DNA of 21,421 bases. Source: a virus. Numbering within the stretch: the first letter of the stretch is position 1; each line of letters opens with the position of its first letter. The stretch covers positions 1-21,421 of IMG/VR virus record IMGVR_UViG_3300032246_000671. The stretch is one strand, 5' to 3'. Below the pieces are notes generated by a model. It was not told where the DNA came from, made no database searches, and saw only the letters and a list, made by a program, of their open reading frames with translations. The position numbers and the translations under genes were made by a program. Below are positions 7,346 to 14,230 of the stretch, piece by piece.

Positions 7346-8056
7346 TTACGGACCTAAATTAAAACGCATACCAGTTGCTTGCTCTACTGTTGCCATAGGT
7401 ACTTGATACTTGGGTAAATCTGCCACCGGCAGTGCGGTATTTGGCATTAGATATGCTTGAACGTTACGACTGTTCTTTTCAATGATGATCTTGTATAGGC
7501 GTGTTGGGATACCCAGACCGTTGCCCACAACAGGATGTCCAGGATCGTAAATACCACCTGAGATGATGTAAAAGTCTGTGCCAGGAGCTGTGGCCCACTG
7601 ACGCTCCCAAGTTTCTAACTGTTTCCAAATGCCGCGATTGTTGTTGGCCACTTGTGCTACCATATTGCTTAGGAAAAATGACTCTGACATGATGTCATCG
7701 TTTTGTGTGTTGTTGCCTGCAGGAGCCATGTGTCCGCGGTCGTGTGTGCGACCCACTGTAGCATAGTCAGCTAGAGTAGCACTGCATTGTGGAAATACTG
7801 CTGGATCTGGGCGGAAGTTATCTTTGCGTTTGGCAGGACCAGTCATTGCGGCCATGGTCAAATGTTCAAACACGGCCACAGGTGCCTTGACACTACAGCG
7901 ATGGATCACAGCATAATTCTTATGGCAGATCTCTTGATCACCGGGTTGAGCTTGATATTCGGGTGTGCCGTTCGCTGTAAACTGTGGACATTGAGTGTTG
8001 ATCTGTGCCAGGGCCGCGAGTGGAGTAAAGATTAATACTAAGAGTAATTTTTTCAT
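7346..8056 (-). CDS. Exported DNA/RNA non-specific endonuclease (NucA/Serratia-type)
   Basis: This 236-residue protein starts with a classic signal peptide, MKKLLLVLIFTPLAALA, with probable cleavage before Q18. DRGHMAPAGNN (106-116) is the betabetaalpha-metal nuclease motif, with H109 as the general base. NNNRGIW (138-144) supplies the Asn that coordinates magnesium. Four Cys (23, 44, 54, 91) in the mature part could form disulfides after export. The protein should degrade DNA and RNA in the periplasm or outside the cell. Its ATG overlaps the stop of the upstream gene (ATGA), so translation is coupled. An exported nuclease in a lytic phage could recycle nucleotides, block a second phage or attack extracellular DNA; the sequence does not decide between these. 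The nuclease fold and the signal peptide are both clear. Confidence 0.9.
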   Translation of the reverse strand: MKKLLLVLIFTPLAALAQINTQCPQFTANGTPEYQAQPGDQEICHKNYAVIHRCSVKAPVAVFEHLTMAAMTGPAKRKDNFRPDPAVFPQCSATLADYATVGRTHDRGHMAPAGNNTQNDDIMSESFFLSNMVAQVANNNRGIWKQLETWERQWATAPGTDFYIISGGIYDPGHPVVGNGLGIPTRLYKIIIEKNSRNVQAYLMPNTALPVADLPKYQVPMATVEQATGMRFNLGP

Positions 8057-8439
8057 CTTGGATAACCCTTGAAGCCTTTTACAGGACTGGTTGTATCAGT
8101 GTTAAGAGGTTCCTCACTGTGACCTGTACCAATTAATTTTTTTCCACCCGGAGTGTCGGTCATTTGTAATGCTTGATCTATAATGGGATCTACTGTGTTG
8201 TTCATACCAGCTACCACAGCATGATTTCCAAACACTTCTTTTTTGTTCCAGGGCAATATATAAGGATTTAACTCATCTTTGACTGCATCGCTTCTAGCAC
8301 GGGCCATTGCCACGCCAAATCTATAAATTTGATATGGCTGATCCGAACTCAATCCCGGAAGTATAAAAGTTTGGCGTAGTGGATCACCTTGATCGGGCGG
8401 TAATTTTTGTTCTTCAGTAATAAACTCTCGAGCTCTCAT
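8053..8439 (-). CDS. Small protein with capsid-targeting-like N-terminus
   Basis: This 128-residue protein is of unknown function. It starts MRAREFITEEQK, which resembles the T4 internal-protein capsid-targeting sequence MKTYQEFIAEA. The tripeptide ITE fits the (I/L)-x-E rule for cleavage by the gp21-type prohead protease. The body is polar with no membrane segment. It ends TSPVKGFKGYPR, nearly the same as the end of the next gene upstream (SPVKGFAGYPR). Both its start and its stop overlap the neighbouring genes by 4 bp (ATGA), so it is tightly coupled to its paralogous neighbour and to the exported nuclease. I infer that it may be packaged in the head and trimmed there; the alternative is an ordinary cytoplasmic phage protein with a chance match. 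Confidence 0.8.
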   Translation of the reverse strand: MRAREFITEEQKLPPDQGDPLRQTFILPGLSSDQPYQIYRFGVAMARARSDAVKDELNPYILPWNKKEVFGNHAVVAGMNNTVDPIIDQALQMTDTPGGKKLIGTGHSEEPLNTDTTSPVKGFKGYPR

Positions 8440-8819
8440 CTTGGGTAGCCTGCAAATCCTTTTACTGGACTTACCTTATGTGTATCTGGATGTTCCACAC
8501 TACGGTGGTCTGGCACAACATTCTTTGAATCAGCACCAATTGTCTTCAAAGCACCGTGAATCATGTTATCTTCTTCTTTGGTATAAGGATGTGCTGTATT
8601 ATATTTTTCAACCCACGATGCAGGGTCCATTTGATCTCTAGGTATTGCATTTTTTGTTTTGCCATCATGGCAAGCAGCTGCCATCATGACACGATTTAGA
8701 TGATTTGTACGATCGTATCCGCCGTTGTCTCGCATACGATATGCACCTGGCATTGCATTGTCGTAGCCGCCAGGAATTTTACCCTTGCGATCCTCAGCAA
8801 CAAACTCTCGAGCTCGCAT
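8436..8819 (-). CDS. Small protein with capsid-targeting-like N-terminus (paralogous ends)
   Basis: This 127-residue protein shares its first residues (MRAREFVAED) and its last (SPVKGFAGYPR) with the gene that follows, while the middle regions differ. The N-terminus again resembles the T4 capsid-targeting sequence, although the potential cleavage tripeptide is VAE, not the usual (I/L)xE. The middle contains AAACHDGK and many charged residues, with no recognisable enzyme motif. The start has a good Shine-Dalgarno (GGGAG, 7 bases before the ATG) located in the end of the upstream 98-residue gene. The stop overlaps the next start by 4 bp. Shared ends with unlike centres suggest cargo proteins built on a common targeting and terminal module. 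Function is unknown. Confidence 0.8.
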   Translation of the reverse strand: MRAREFVAEDRKGKIPGGYDNAMPGAYRMRDNGGYDRTNHLNRVMMAAACHDGKTKNAIPRDQMDPASWVEKYNTAHPYTKEEDNMIHGALKTIGADSKNVVPDHRSVEHPDTHKVSPVKGFAGYPR

Positions 8820-8821
8820 AG

Positions 8822-9118
8822 TTAAACTCCCGAGGAGTTGAATACGCTGTGTTGTGCTGAACTTTGTGTGCCCAGGGCGCGGACCGTAAAGTTGGTTCCG
8901 GTCATGATCAAATAGTTGCCGGCACCTACATAGATGTCTTTTATGGTTCCGTTAGGCACCGATACCGCATTGGCATATAGATTACCCACAGCATTGGCTG
9001 TACCCAAGGCAGTAGCAAATATCTGATAAGTCACATTGTTACTTTCAGAATTGATTTCAGCTTTATCTGTGGTCCATAATACATTACCTGCTGTGTCCTT
9101 GATTACTTGAGTAGCCAT
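8822..9118 (-). CDS. Small beta-rich hypothetical protein
   Basis: This 98-residue protein is rich in Thr, Asn, Val, Ala and Gly with alternating hydrophobic residues (for example VLWTTDKAEI and YLIMTGTNFTVRALG), suggesting an all-beta fold. It has no signal peptide, membrane segment or catalytic motif. AAGG lies 10 bases before the ATG, at the end of the upstream 668-residue gene, whose stop is 5 bp away. It lies inside the block between genes 16 and 17. A small head-decoration or particle-associated protein is plausible from fold and context, but I do not recognise the family. Confidence 0.7.
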   Translation of the reverse strand: MATQVIKDTAGNVLWTTDKAEINSESNNVTYQIFATALGTANAVGNLYANAVSVPNGTIKDIYVGAGNYLIMTGTNFTVRALGTQSSAQHSVFNSSGV

Positions 9119-9123
9119 TTTAA

Positions 9124-11130
9124 TTAACCTTTATAATTTTTCCAGGTCTTGAACAGACTGCGTTCAAGTTCAACTGATTCTTCCATTGATACTTGACGAC
9201 GCAGTTGACTGGCCACAACCGGAATGGTTGTTTGTCCGGTACTCTTGGGACCGTTTAGGCCACCTGAATATTGTAGTGCATCATCACTTGTTTCTGTATT
9301 GGTTGGATAGTCGGGACTATTTTCATCCAACTCTTCTTCGCAACCGCAATCAGCACTGCCACAGGCTGAACATACTTGTTGTTTCTGTCCGTTGCCTAGG
9401 CCAGCCATTTTTAACAAGTCTGCTAGGGCTTCCGCATCTTGCTCAGTAGCGTTTACGCTGATAGATTTTTTACCTTGCTCATCAACACTGATGTTTATGC
9501 TCATGCCTTCGGTGATCATTGATTCAACTCGGTTGTTGAATCCTTCGTATACACCTTTGCCAAACTGCATGCCTTTGCTGGCTTTAGAAGCGGCTGGTGC
9601 AGTGGCTACACTTCCTGACACTGTTGTTTCGTCAACTTTTTCTTCTTTTTCTTTGGCTGCTTTTTTCATTGGCTCGGATTTGTTGCCGTCCTTATCTAGA
9701 TCTAAGAAGTCTGGTTTGCCACCTTCTTTTACTTTGTTAGGCAGGCCTTTTTCTTTGGTTGCAGCAAATTTGTGTAGCTCACCTTGAGGCATTTTGGCCA
9801 TTTCTTTGCTGGCTCCACGTAACCGGCTCTTAGGAATTTCGCCCTTCTGTGCCGCATGTGCAATACCGGCTGCTCTGCGTTGAGCTTGGCTTACTGCTTT
9901 TTCTGCCATAGGTTCCATGTGTTGTTCTGCATCACGTTCGTGTGTACTGATAATATAATCTGTAACACTAGTCATCATGCCTTTGATCTGGCCAATCTTT
10001 TCTTGTACCCACTCTGGCAAGTTTTCATTGCTACGGAGAGCACGTTCAAGTTCTTTGGCATTACGAACAATAGTGTGCAATGAGTCTTTGGCCATACCAG
10101 CTTCGTCGTCATATTCGCCACGATCGGTAATAGGCATGCCATCTTCTTTGACCTTGCGTTCACCTTTGTGCTTGTAAGCATGTTTAGTGGTACGCTCTGG
10201 GCCTTTGGCAGGTCCTTTTGGACGTCCTTTACGCTTTGGCTCATTGCTTTTAACTTCGTCGTCTTTGTCAATGTCTGTGTCCGCTGCCTTGCGAGTGTAA
10301 CGCTTGCTGTAGCCAGTGTCTTGAACATCATAACGACTGTGTGTTTCTGCTTCTTTTTCTTTGCGAAGCTTGTCCATATGCTCTTTGTCAAAAGCTGTGC
10401 CTGTGCTACGCTTTTTATCACTGGCAGCTTTTTTCATTGTTTCTTTTTTGTTGCCATCGCCGTCAAGATCGATATAGTCAGGTTTGGCTTTTTTCTTTTC
10501 GCCAAGGCCAACCATGTCAGCTTCTTTAACAGGATAAATTTTACTACCAACGCGAATAGTTTCGCCTTTTTGTACGCCATCGGCTTTGGCCTTACGTACT
10601 GCATTGCCAAACGCAGTGCCTTCCTCAAAGTCGGCTTCATCCATTTTATCATAACGATTGCGAATCTGATCCATTTTGGCTTTGCCAGCATGTTCACGTA
10701 CAGCTTTTTGCAAGGCTTTCATTCCTTTGTCGCCATATTTTTTATTACCTAGGTAGGCTTGTAATGCACTTTCTTCCATGCTGTCACACTTGCATGGTGA
10801 GCAATCGCAGGCAGGGCAGTGACCTTCTTGAACTGACTCTTTAGGATGACGTAATTTGTTTAGCACTGCACCGGCTACACGCTCGCCAGCGGCTTTAGAT
10901 CCATAACGCTCGGCTGCACCTTTGGCAATCTTAGCAAAGTTCTTGCCTGGCTTGCCCAAGTCTTTACCGGCACGGCCTGCTTTGGCACTGTAGCCAGCTT
11001 CGGCTACTTCCATTGATTCAATCAATTTGCTTTTGGGAGCTACAGCTTTGGCTTCTTCGGCCAACTGTTTGGAATCTTGTTTGTCAGCCAATTGGGCCAA
11101 TCTTTTGTTTAGGTCGTAAAAAAATGTCAT
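9124..11130 (-). CDS. Large charged protein with EF-hand-like loops and Cys clusters
   Basis: This 668-residue protein is rich in Lys, Glu, Ala and Gly. The start at 11130 is preferred over a GTG at 11154 because AAGAGGA lies 8 bases before it, in the end of the upstream gene. Two similar units, PDYIDLDGDGNKKE (about 216-229) and PDFLDLDKDGNKSE (about 472-485), have the DxDxDG calcium loop of EF-hands, each followed by MKKAA. HCPACDCSPCKCDS (about 104-117) and VCSACGSADCGCEE (about 586-599) could bind zinc. KRKGRPKGPAKGP (about 307-319) looks like an AT-hook. Several (I/L)xE sites, such as LAEE, LIES and ITEG, would suit a prohead protease. I infer a DNA-contacting internal or core head protein. 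No T4 homologue is recognised and there is no catalytic motif. Confidence 0.8.
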   Translation of the reverse strand: MTFFYDLNKRLAQLADKQDSKQLAEEAKAVAPKSKLIESMEVAEAGYSAKAGRAGKDLGKPGKNFAKIAKGAAERYGSKAAGERVAGAVLNKLRHPKESVQEGHCPACDCSPCKCDSMEESALQAYLGNKKYGDKGMKALQKAVREHAGKAKMDQIRNRYDKMDEADFEEGTAFGNAVRKAKADGVQKGETIRVGSKIYPVKEADMVGLGEKKKAKPDYIDLDGDGNKKETMKKAASDKKRSTGTAFDKEHMDKLRKEKEAETHSRYDVQDTGYSKRYTRKAADTDIDKDDEVKSNEPKRKGRPKGPAKGPERTTKHAYKHKGERKVKEDGMPITDRGEYDDEAGMAKDSLHTIVRNAKELERALRSNENLPEWVQEKIGQIKGMMTSVTDYIISTHERDAEQHMEPMAEKAVSQAQRRAAGIAHAAQKGEIPKSRLRGASKEMAKMPQGELHKFAATKEKGLPNKVKEGGKPDFLDLDKDGNKSEPMKKAAKEKEEKVDETTVSGSVATAPAASKASKGMQFGKGVYEGFNNRVESMITEGMSINISVDEQGKKSISVNATEQDAEALADLLKMAGLGNGQKQQVCSACGSADCGCEEELDENSPDYPTNTETSDDALQYSGGLNGPKSTGQTTIPVVASQLRRQVSMEESVELERSLFKTWKNYKG

Positions 11131-11134
11131 TGTA

Positions 11135-11740
11135 TTATCCTCTTGGGTTTGCACCAGTAGCTGGGCGGGGTGGGCGTTTTACTTTGGTCATTGGGCTGGT
11201 GTTGCCCATTGGCAAATCATTTGTAGTTTTAGCAGGAGGTGTCTTACCACCAGCAACTGTGAATTCACTACGGTATGTGTTCTTGAGAACTGCGTGTTGA
11301 TCATAGGGTGCAGAGTAATCGGCACTCAAGGCCTTTTGTTCTGCGGTATCAGCAGGATAATCCGTATCCAACAAGTCTTTGTTCTGTGAGTCTAAACGCT
11401 CACGCTCACTGTCCATGCCATCTTCGTATGGTGTAGTCAACATGATAATTCTGTTGGGATCCATGAATAGCAATTGAGCAATCTGTTTGATCTGTGGCTC
11501 AATAGCTGGGTAGCGGAACTCTACGTCCATGCTGGTCACTGAATCGTTGCTGTGCTTGGGAAAGTCAGCTGGTTTCAATTGCACCGGTGTAGACTTTGGC
11601 TTGCCAATTTTGACTGGGTCAAACTGTGCGAGCTTTTCTTCCAAAGCCTTGACAAAATCAGGTGCAACATCACCTACAATTTTGATGCGATAATTGTAGG
11701 TTCTTTGGCTTTCAGCCAGGTATTCTTGAAATTTTTTCAT
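11135..11740 (-). CDS. Protein with T4 internal-protein-like capsid-targeting N-terminus
   Basis: This 201-residue protein starts MKKFQEYLAESQ, very close to the MKTYQEFIAEA that directs T4 internal proteins IPI-IPIII into the prohead; LAE fits the gp21-type cleavage rule. The segment after it (YNYRIKIVGDVAPDFVKALEEKL) looks like a small alpha/beta fold, followed by a conserved-looking core (SMDVEFRYPAIEP, LLFMDPNRIIML) and a Pro-rich basic tail (MTKVKRPPRPATGANPRG). It is the first gene of the block inserted between genes 16 and 17, with its own late-type promoter and AGGGAT Shine-Dalgarno. The inferred role is an internal head protein, possibly released into the host. The body matches no enzyme I know. 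Confidence 0.82.
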   Translation of the reverse strand: MKKFQEYLAESQRTYNYRIKIVGDVAPDFVKALEEKLAQFDPVKIGKPKSTPVQLKPADFPKHSNDSVTSMDVEFRYPAIEPQIKQIAQLLFMDPNRIIMLTTPYEDGMDSERERLDSQNKDLLDTDYPADTAEQKALSADYSAPYDQHAVLKNTYRSEFTVAGGKTPPAKTTNDLPMGNTSPMTKVKRPPRPATGANPRG

Positions 11741-11758
11741 ATTTGTATCCCTATCTAA

Positions 11759-11766
11759 TATTTATG
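11759..11766 (-). promoter_or_regulatory. T4-type late promoter CATAAATA
   Basis: CATAAATA on the minus strand lies 18 bp before the ATG of the 201-residue gene, overlapping the end of gene 16. A start about 6 bases downstream would leave a short leader containing AGGGAT. It differs from TATAAATA at one base. ATCC and GGAT flank it, but this 4-bp pairing is weak. Confidence 0.6.
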
Positions 11767-12247
11767 CGGATTCATCTTTTTGGTCTCTTGACGTCATCAA
11801 GCGTTCCAATAAATCGTTGCGGCTTAGCACTTGTCCGTGTGCTGTTTCGGGCCGATCTTCTGTTGAATTTTTAACAGCGTCTTGATCTAGCTTTAACTTT
11901 TTCATTTGTAAATCAACCATTTTTAACTTCTTGTTGAGCTTGGCAGTTTTGGCTGTAATAGCATGCCCTAGCATTGTGCCAGCAACATTGAATATTTCAC
12001 TGGCATATCTACTGTCAACTTGCATGCCCAAATCCATAAGATTGTCATAGCTTTCTTTGGCCATGTTGGCCAGGTCATCCAGTTCACGATCACCAGTTTC
12101 CAAGTCGCGAACAGTGGGCAGAGCTGCATCTATTTTGTCTATGGTTGCATCTATTTCGGCTAGCTGAGCACGGGTCGGCTCAGTGGCAGGAGCAGTGTTG
12201 TCCTCACTGGCTGGAAAATCAAACAATTCTTCTAATTTGCGGGTCAT
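11762..12247 (-). CDS. 16: Probable terminase small subunit gp16
   Basis: This 161-residue protein is close in length to T4 gp16 (164). It is mostly helical: an acidic, Pro-containing N-terminus, a central helical region (about 60-125; LANMAKESYDNLMDLG, then EIFNVAGTMLGHAITAKTAKL with KMVDLQMKKLKL) and a flexible tail. This is the oligomerising coiled-coil layout of T4-type small terminases, which assemble as rings, recognise DNA and stimulate the ATPase of gp17. EIFNVAGTMLGHAITA is reminiscent of EVFATLMGQMTTT in T4 gp16. It lies 29 bp after gene 4 and before the accessory block that separates it from gene 17. Shine-Dalgarno support is weak. The call rests on similarity of pattern and length, so it is probable, not certain. 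Confidence 0.72.
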   Translation of the reverse strand: MTRKLEELFDFPASEDNTAPATEPTRAQLAEIDATIDKIDAALPTVRDLETGDRELDDLANMAKESYDNLMDLGMQVDSRYASEIFNVAGTMLGHAITAKTAKLNKKLKMVDLQMKKLKLDQDAVKNSTEDRPETAHGQVLSRNDLLERLMTSRDQKDESA

Positions 12248-12276
12248 ACCATATTTACCGCCGATTAATTAGGTTA

Positions 12277-12711
12277 CTATTTCTTACTGCCCTGATGATA
12301 GATTTGATCTTCGTTGATAACTTTAAAAGTAAGCCCGTTTCTTCTTGACCATTTAGTCGCGGCATCCCACTTGGCATAATTTAAAGCAACAATAGCACGG
12401 TCGCGATCCGTAGCTTTGCTTTCAAGTAGACTTTGTTTTTTGGGTTTGATTTCAATCAGTTCGGCAATAGTGGTGTTGTTGCGACCTCGATAGGTTACTA
12501 AAAAATCTGGAATGTACACACTTTGTTTGCCGGTCAGCGGATTACGATACGGTATGCTGATGCTTTCACTTGCCCACTGTAGCACATTGTCGTTACTGTC
12601 TAAAAACATCATGAACGTGAGTTCCCATCCTGAGCGATAGCGTGGTGTGCCTTTGCCCACATACTTGCCGGGATTTCTTACTAGGTAATTGCCTTGACGG
12701 AAATTGGGCAT
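12277..12711 (-). CDS. 4: Head completion protein gp4 (PD-(D/E)xK fold)
   Basis: This 144-residue protein matches the T4 gp4 (gp50/65) head-completion family, which seals or trims the packaged head before tail joining and has a TnsA/restriction-enzyme-like fold. The family pattern is clear: KYVGKGTPRYRSGWE (about 16-30) with acidic E30, IPYRNP, YIPDF with D69, and ELIEIKPKK giving E87-x-K89. These residues form a PD-(D/E)xK nuclease site. AGGG lies at the end of the upstream gene and the ATG is 2 bp after its stop. Location next to tail and terminase genes fits a late head-assembly role. Confidence 0.9.
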   Translation of the reverse strand: MPNFRQGNYLVRNPGKYVGKGTPRYRSGWELTFMMFLDSNDNVLQWASESISIPYRNPLTGKQSVYIPDFLVTYRGRNNTTIAELIEIKPKKQSLLESKATDRDRAIVALNYAKWDAATKWSRRNGLTFKVINEDQIYHQGSKK

Positions 12712-12713
12712 AA

Positions 12714-13073
12714 TCAGGCCCTGACGTTTCTAGCCACGTAAAAATTAGGCTGAGTGGCTTGATTGAGTCCCAACAGAGTGGTTTTACTGCGTTGACCGTT
12801 GAGATAGTAGGCCAAAGTCAAGGTCAACTCAGGTTGACTTTGCCCTTGAATTTCTTGTAGCAAGGTCATGACTGGAATATCACTTGTCTGTGAAATTCTA
12901 AATAGTGTTACTGTGAAATTGCCTGCGGCTTCTTTGGTGCCAAACACTGAGGCTAGATAACTATACACCGCATCATATTCTAGCTGTGGAACATTGGCCG
13001 CATAAGTGTAAAATTCATCAAAGATTTTTACGGTTTGATCAGTGGCCGGATTAGGGTAATTGACTGTGCCCAC
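12714..13073 (-). CDS. Small conserved-looking protein in tail cluster, function unknown
   Basis: This 119-residue protein starts at a GTG supported by AAGGTG, which overlaps the stop codon of the upstream tube-like gene, with 8 bases of spacing. It contains IFDEFYTYAANVPQLEYDAV, VFGTKEAAGNFT and TLLQEIQGQ; it is likely a mixed alpha/beta fold with no membrane segment or catalytic motif. It is packed between the second tube-like gene and gene 4, so it is likely a tail, baseplate or head-tail completion component. I do not recognise a T4 equivalent; gp3 or gp53-type roles are possible from position only. Confidence 0.75.
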   Translation of the reverse strand: MGTVNYPNPATDQTVKIFDEFYTYAANVPQLEYDAVYSYLASVFGTKEAAGNFTVTLFRISQTSDIPVMTLLQEIQGQSQPELTLTLAYYLNGQRSKTTLLGLNQATQPNFYVARNVRA

Positions 13074-13076
13074 AAA

Positions 13077-14225
13077 TTACACCTTAGGACCATTGGGGAA
13101 AAATGTGCCATTGCCTTTATTAATGGCTTGACGCATGGCTCCAGGCAATGATGCCTGTAGTATTTGTTTGCTAGCTTGTTTTGCTTCTTGATTGGCAATA
13201 CTGGCAATGTCTTTGCCTTTGAATGTGTTGTAGGCGGTGCCGGCTTTTTGTACAGCACCAATAATATTTTGTAAGCCACCACGGCCAGTAGCCAAGGCAT
13301 TGAGATCTTCTAAGGTACCAATGCCGGCATCGATAAGTCCGCCTTGTCCAAATACACTTGCGGTAGCACCTGGGCGGGCCAATGCACTCTTGACGGTGTC
13401 ATAGTGATCTGGATCAGCGAATCCAACCACGGTACTGCTTGGAGTTTCTCCACCCACAGCACCAGAATAATATTTGACTGTTTCGTATTTGATGCCCACA
13501 GTATGTGTCATAACACCAGCACCTTGACTGTAATCATAGGTATCGTGTGCCCAACTTTCAATCATGGGATTGATCAACACGTAACTGGCAAATTTCTTTT
13601 GACTGAGTCCGTAAATTTTGATGTCTCTAAAGAACGGTGGCTTGTCTTGATTTTGGCCTGTGAACGCACTGCTGTCTTGGTAACTGCCTTCACCAATGTA
13701 GCCCCAGTCATTGACTTGACGACTGTTGCTGTAGGTGTCTCGGGTGTTGTAGCCAAATCCATTTTGTAAGGTTTGTAGATTGCCAATACTGCCGTTGATG
13801 GCCGCAGTATTTTCATAATTTTGTGTGGGATCTTTGTAGTAGTAACTGTAGTAGTTGTACCACATGTTGCGAATCAAGTCGCCTTGATCATCGTTAAAAA
13901 CAACCTGTATGGGATTATAATTTATTTTGGTTTGAACCAGACGCTTTCTGTTGTACTGGTTCATTGTGGCCACTTCAATTTGATAACTGGGCAACTGCAC
14001 AGTCTTGACCATCATGCCCACAGTGGCTATGTCGCCATTGCCAAACACATTGGCCAGGGCCGGAATCTGACCAGTGTTTATGTTAAAGAAAACATGGAAT
14101 AAGAACTTTTGACGCGGAGCTAATTCATAGCCGTTGGTTCGAAAAGTTTTGGAAGCGTGACTATAGTCTTTAAGACCATTGGCTCCAAAGAATCCTTGAA
14201 GGAAATCTTCGCCGAAATACCCCAT
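13077..14225 (-). CDS. Second tail-tube-like protein, possible baseplate/tube initiator
   Basis: This 382-residue protein looks like an extended tail-tube protein. The region about 33-130 (QKFLFHVFFNIN, VKTVQLPSYQIEVATMNQYN, INYNPIQVVFNDDQGDLIRNMWYNYYSYYY) has the gp19-type tube pattern: a receptor-like beta pair, a strand fitting the neighbouring subunit, and a Trp/Tyr-rich helix. The remainder includes FFRDIKIYGLSQKKFASYVLINPMIESW and a C-terminal Gly/Ala-rich helical part. T4 gp48 and gp54, which cap the baseplate and start the tube, have a tube domain plus extra segments and similar length, so that role is plausible. It follows gene 19 directly, with GGAGG near the start. The tube-like fold is more certain than the exact role. 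Confidence 0.7.
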   Translation of the reverse strand: MGYFGEDFLQGFFGANGLKDYSHASKTFRTNGYELAPRQKFLFHVFFNINTGQIPALANVFGNGDIATVGMMVKTVQLPSYQIEVATMNQYNRKRLVQTKINYNPIQVVFNDDQGDLIRNMWYNYYSYYYKDPTQNYENTAAINGSIGNLQTLQNGFGYNTRDTYSNSRQVNDWGYIGEGSYQDSSAFTGQNQDKPPFFRDIKIYGLSQKKFASYVLINPMIESWAHDTYDYSQGAGVMTHTVGIKYETVKYYSGAVGGETPSSTVVGFADPDHYDTVKSALARPGATASVFGQGGLIDAGIGTLEDLNALATGRGGLQNIIGAVQKAGTAYNTFKGKDIASIANQEAKQASKQILQASLPGAMRQAINKGNGTFFPNGPKV

Positions 14226-14230
14226 GGCGT

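Noticed and set aside
10168-10752. Long plus-strand open frame of 194 codons with hydrophobic, Phe-rich translation
   Set aside because: It is antisense to the Lys/Glu-rich 668-residue gene; AAG/GAA-rich codons on one strand give Phe/Leu-rich open frames on the other. No ribosome-binding site is seen.
11130-11154. Upstream GTG start for the 668-residue protein
   Set aside because: It would overlap the upstream gene by 20 bp and lacks a Shine-Dalgarno, whereas the ATG at 11130 has AAGAGGA at good spacing.
12252-12259. GGTAAATA as a late promoter for gene 16
   Set aside because: Two mismatches to TATAAATA, and the expected start would fall on the gene 16 ATG.
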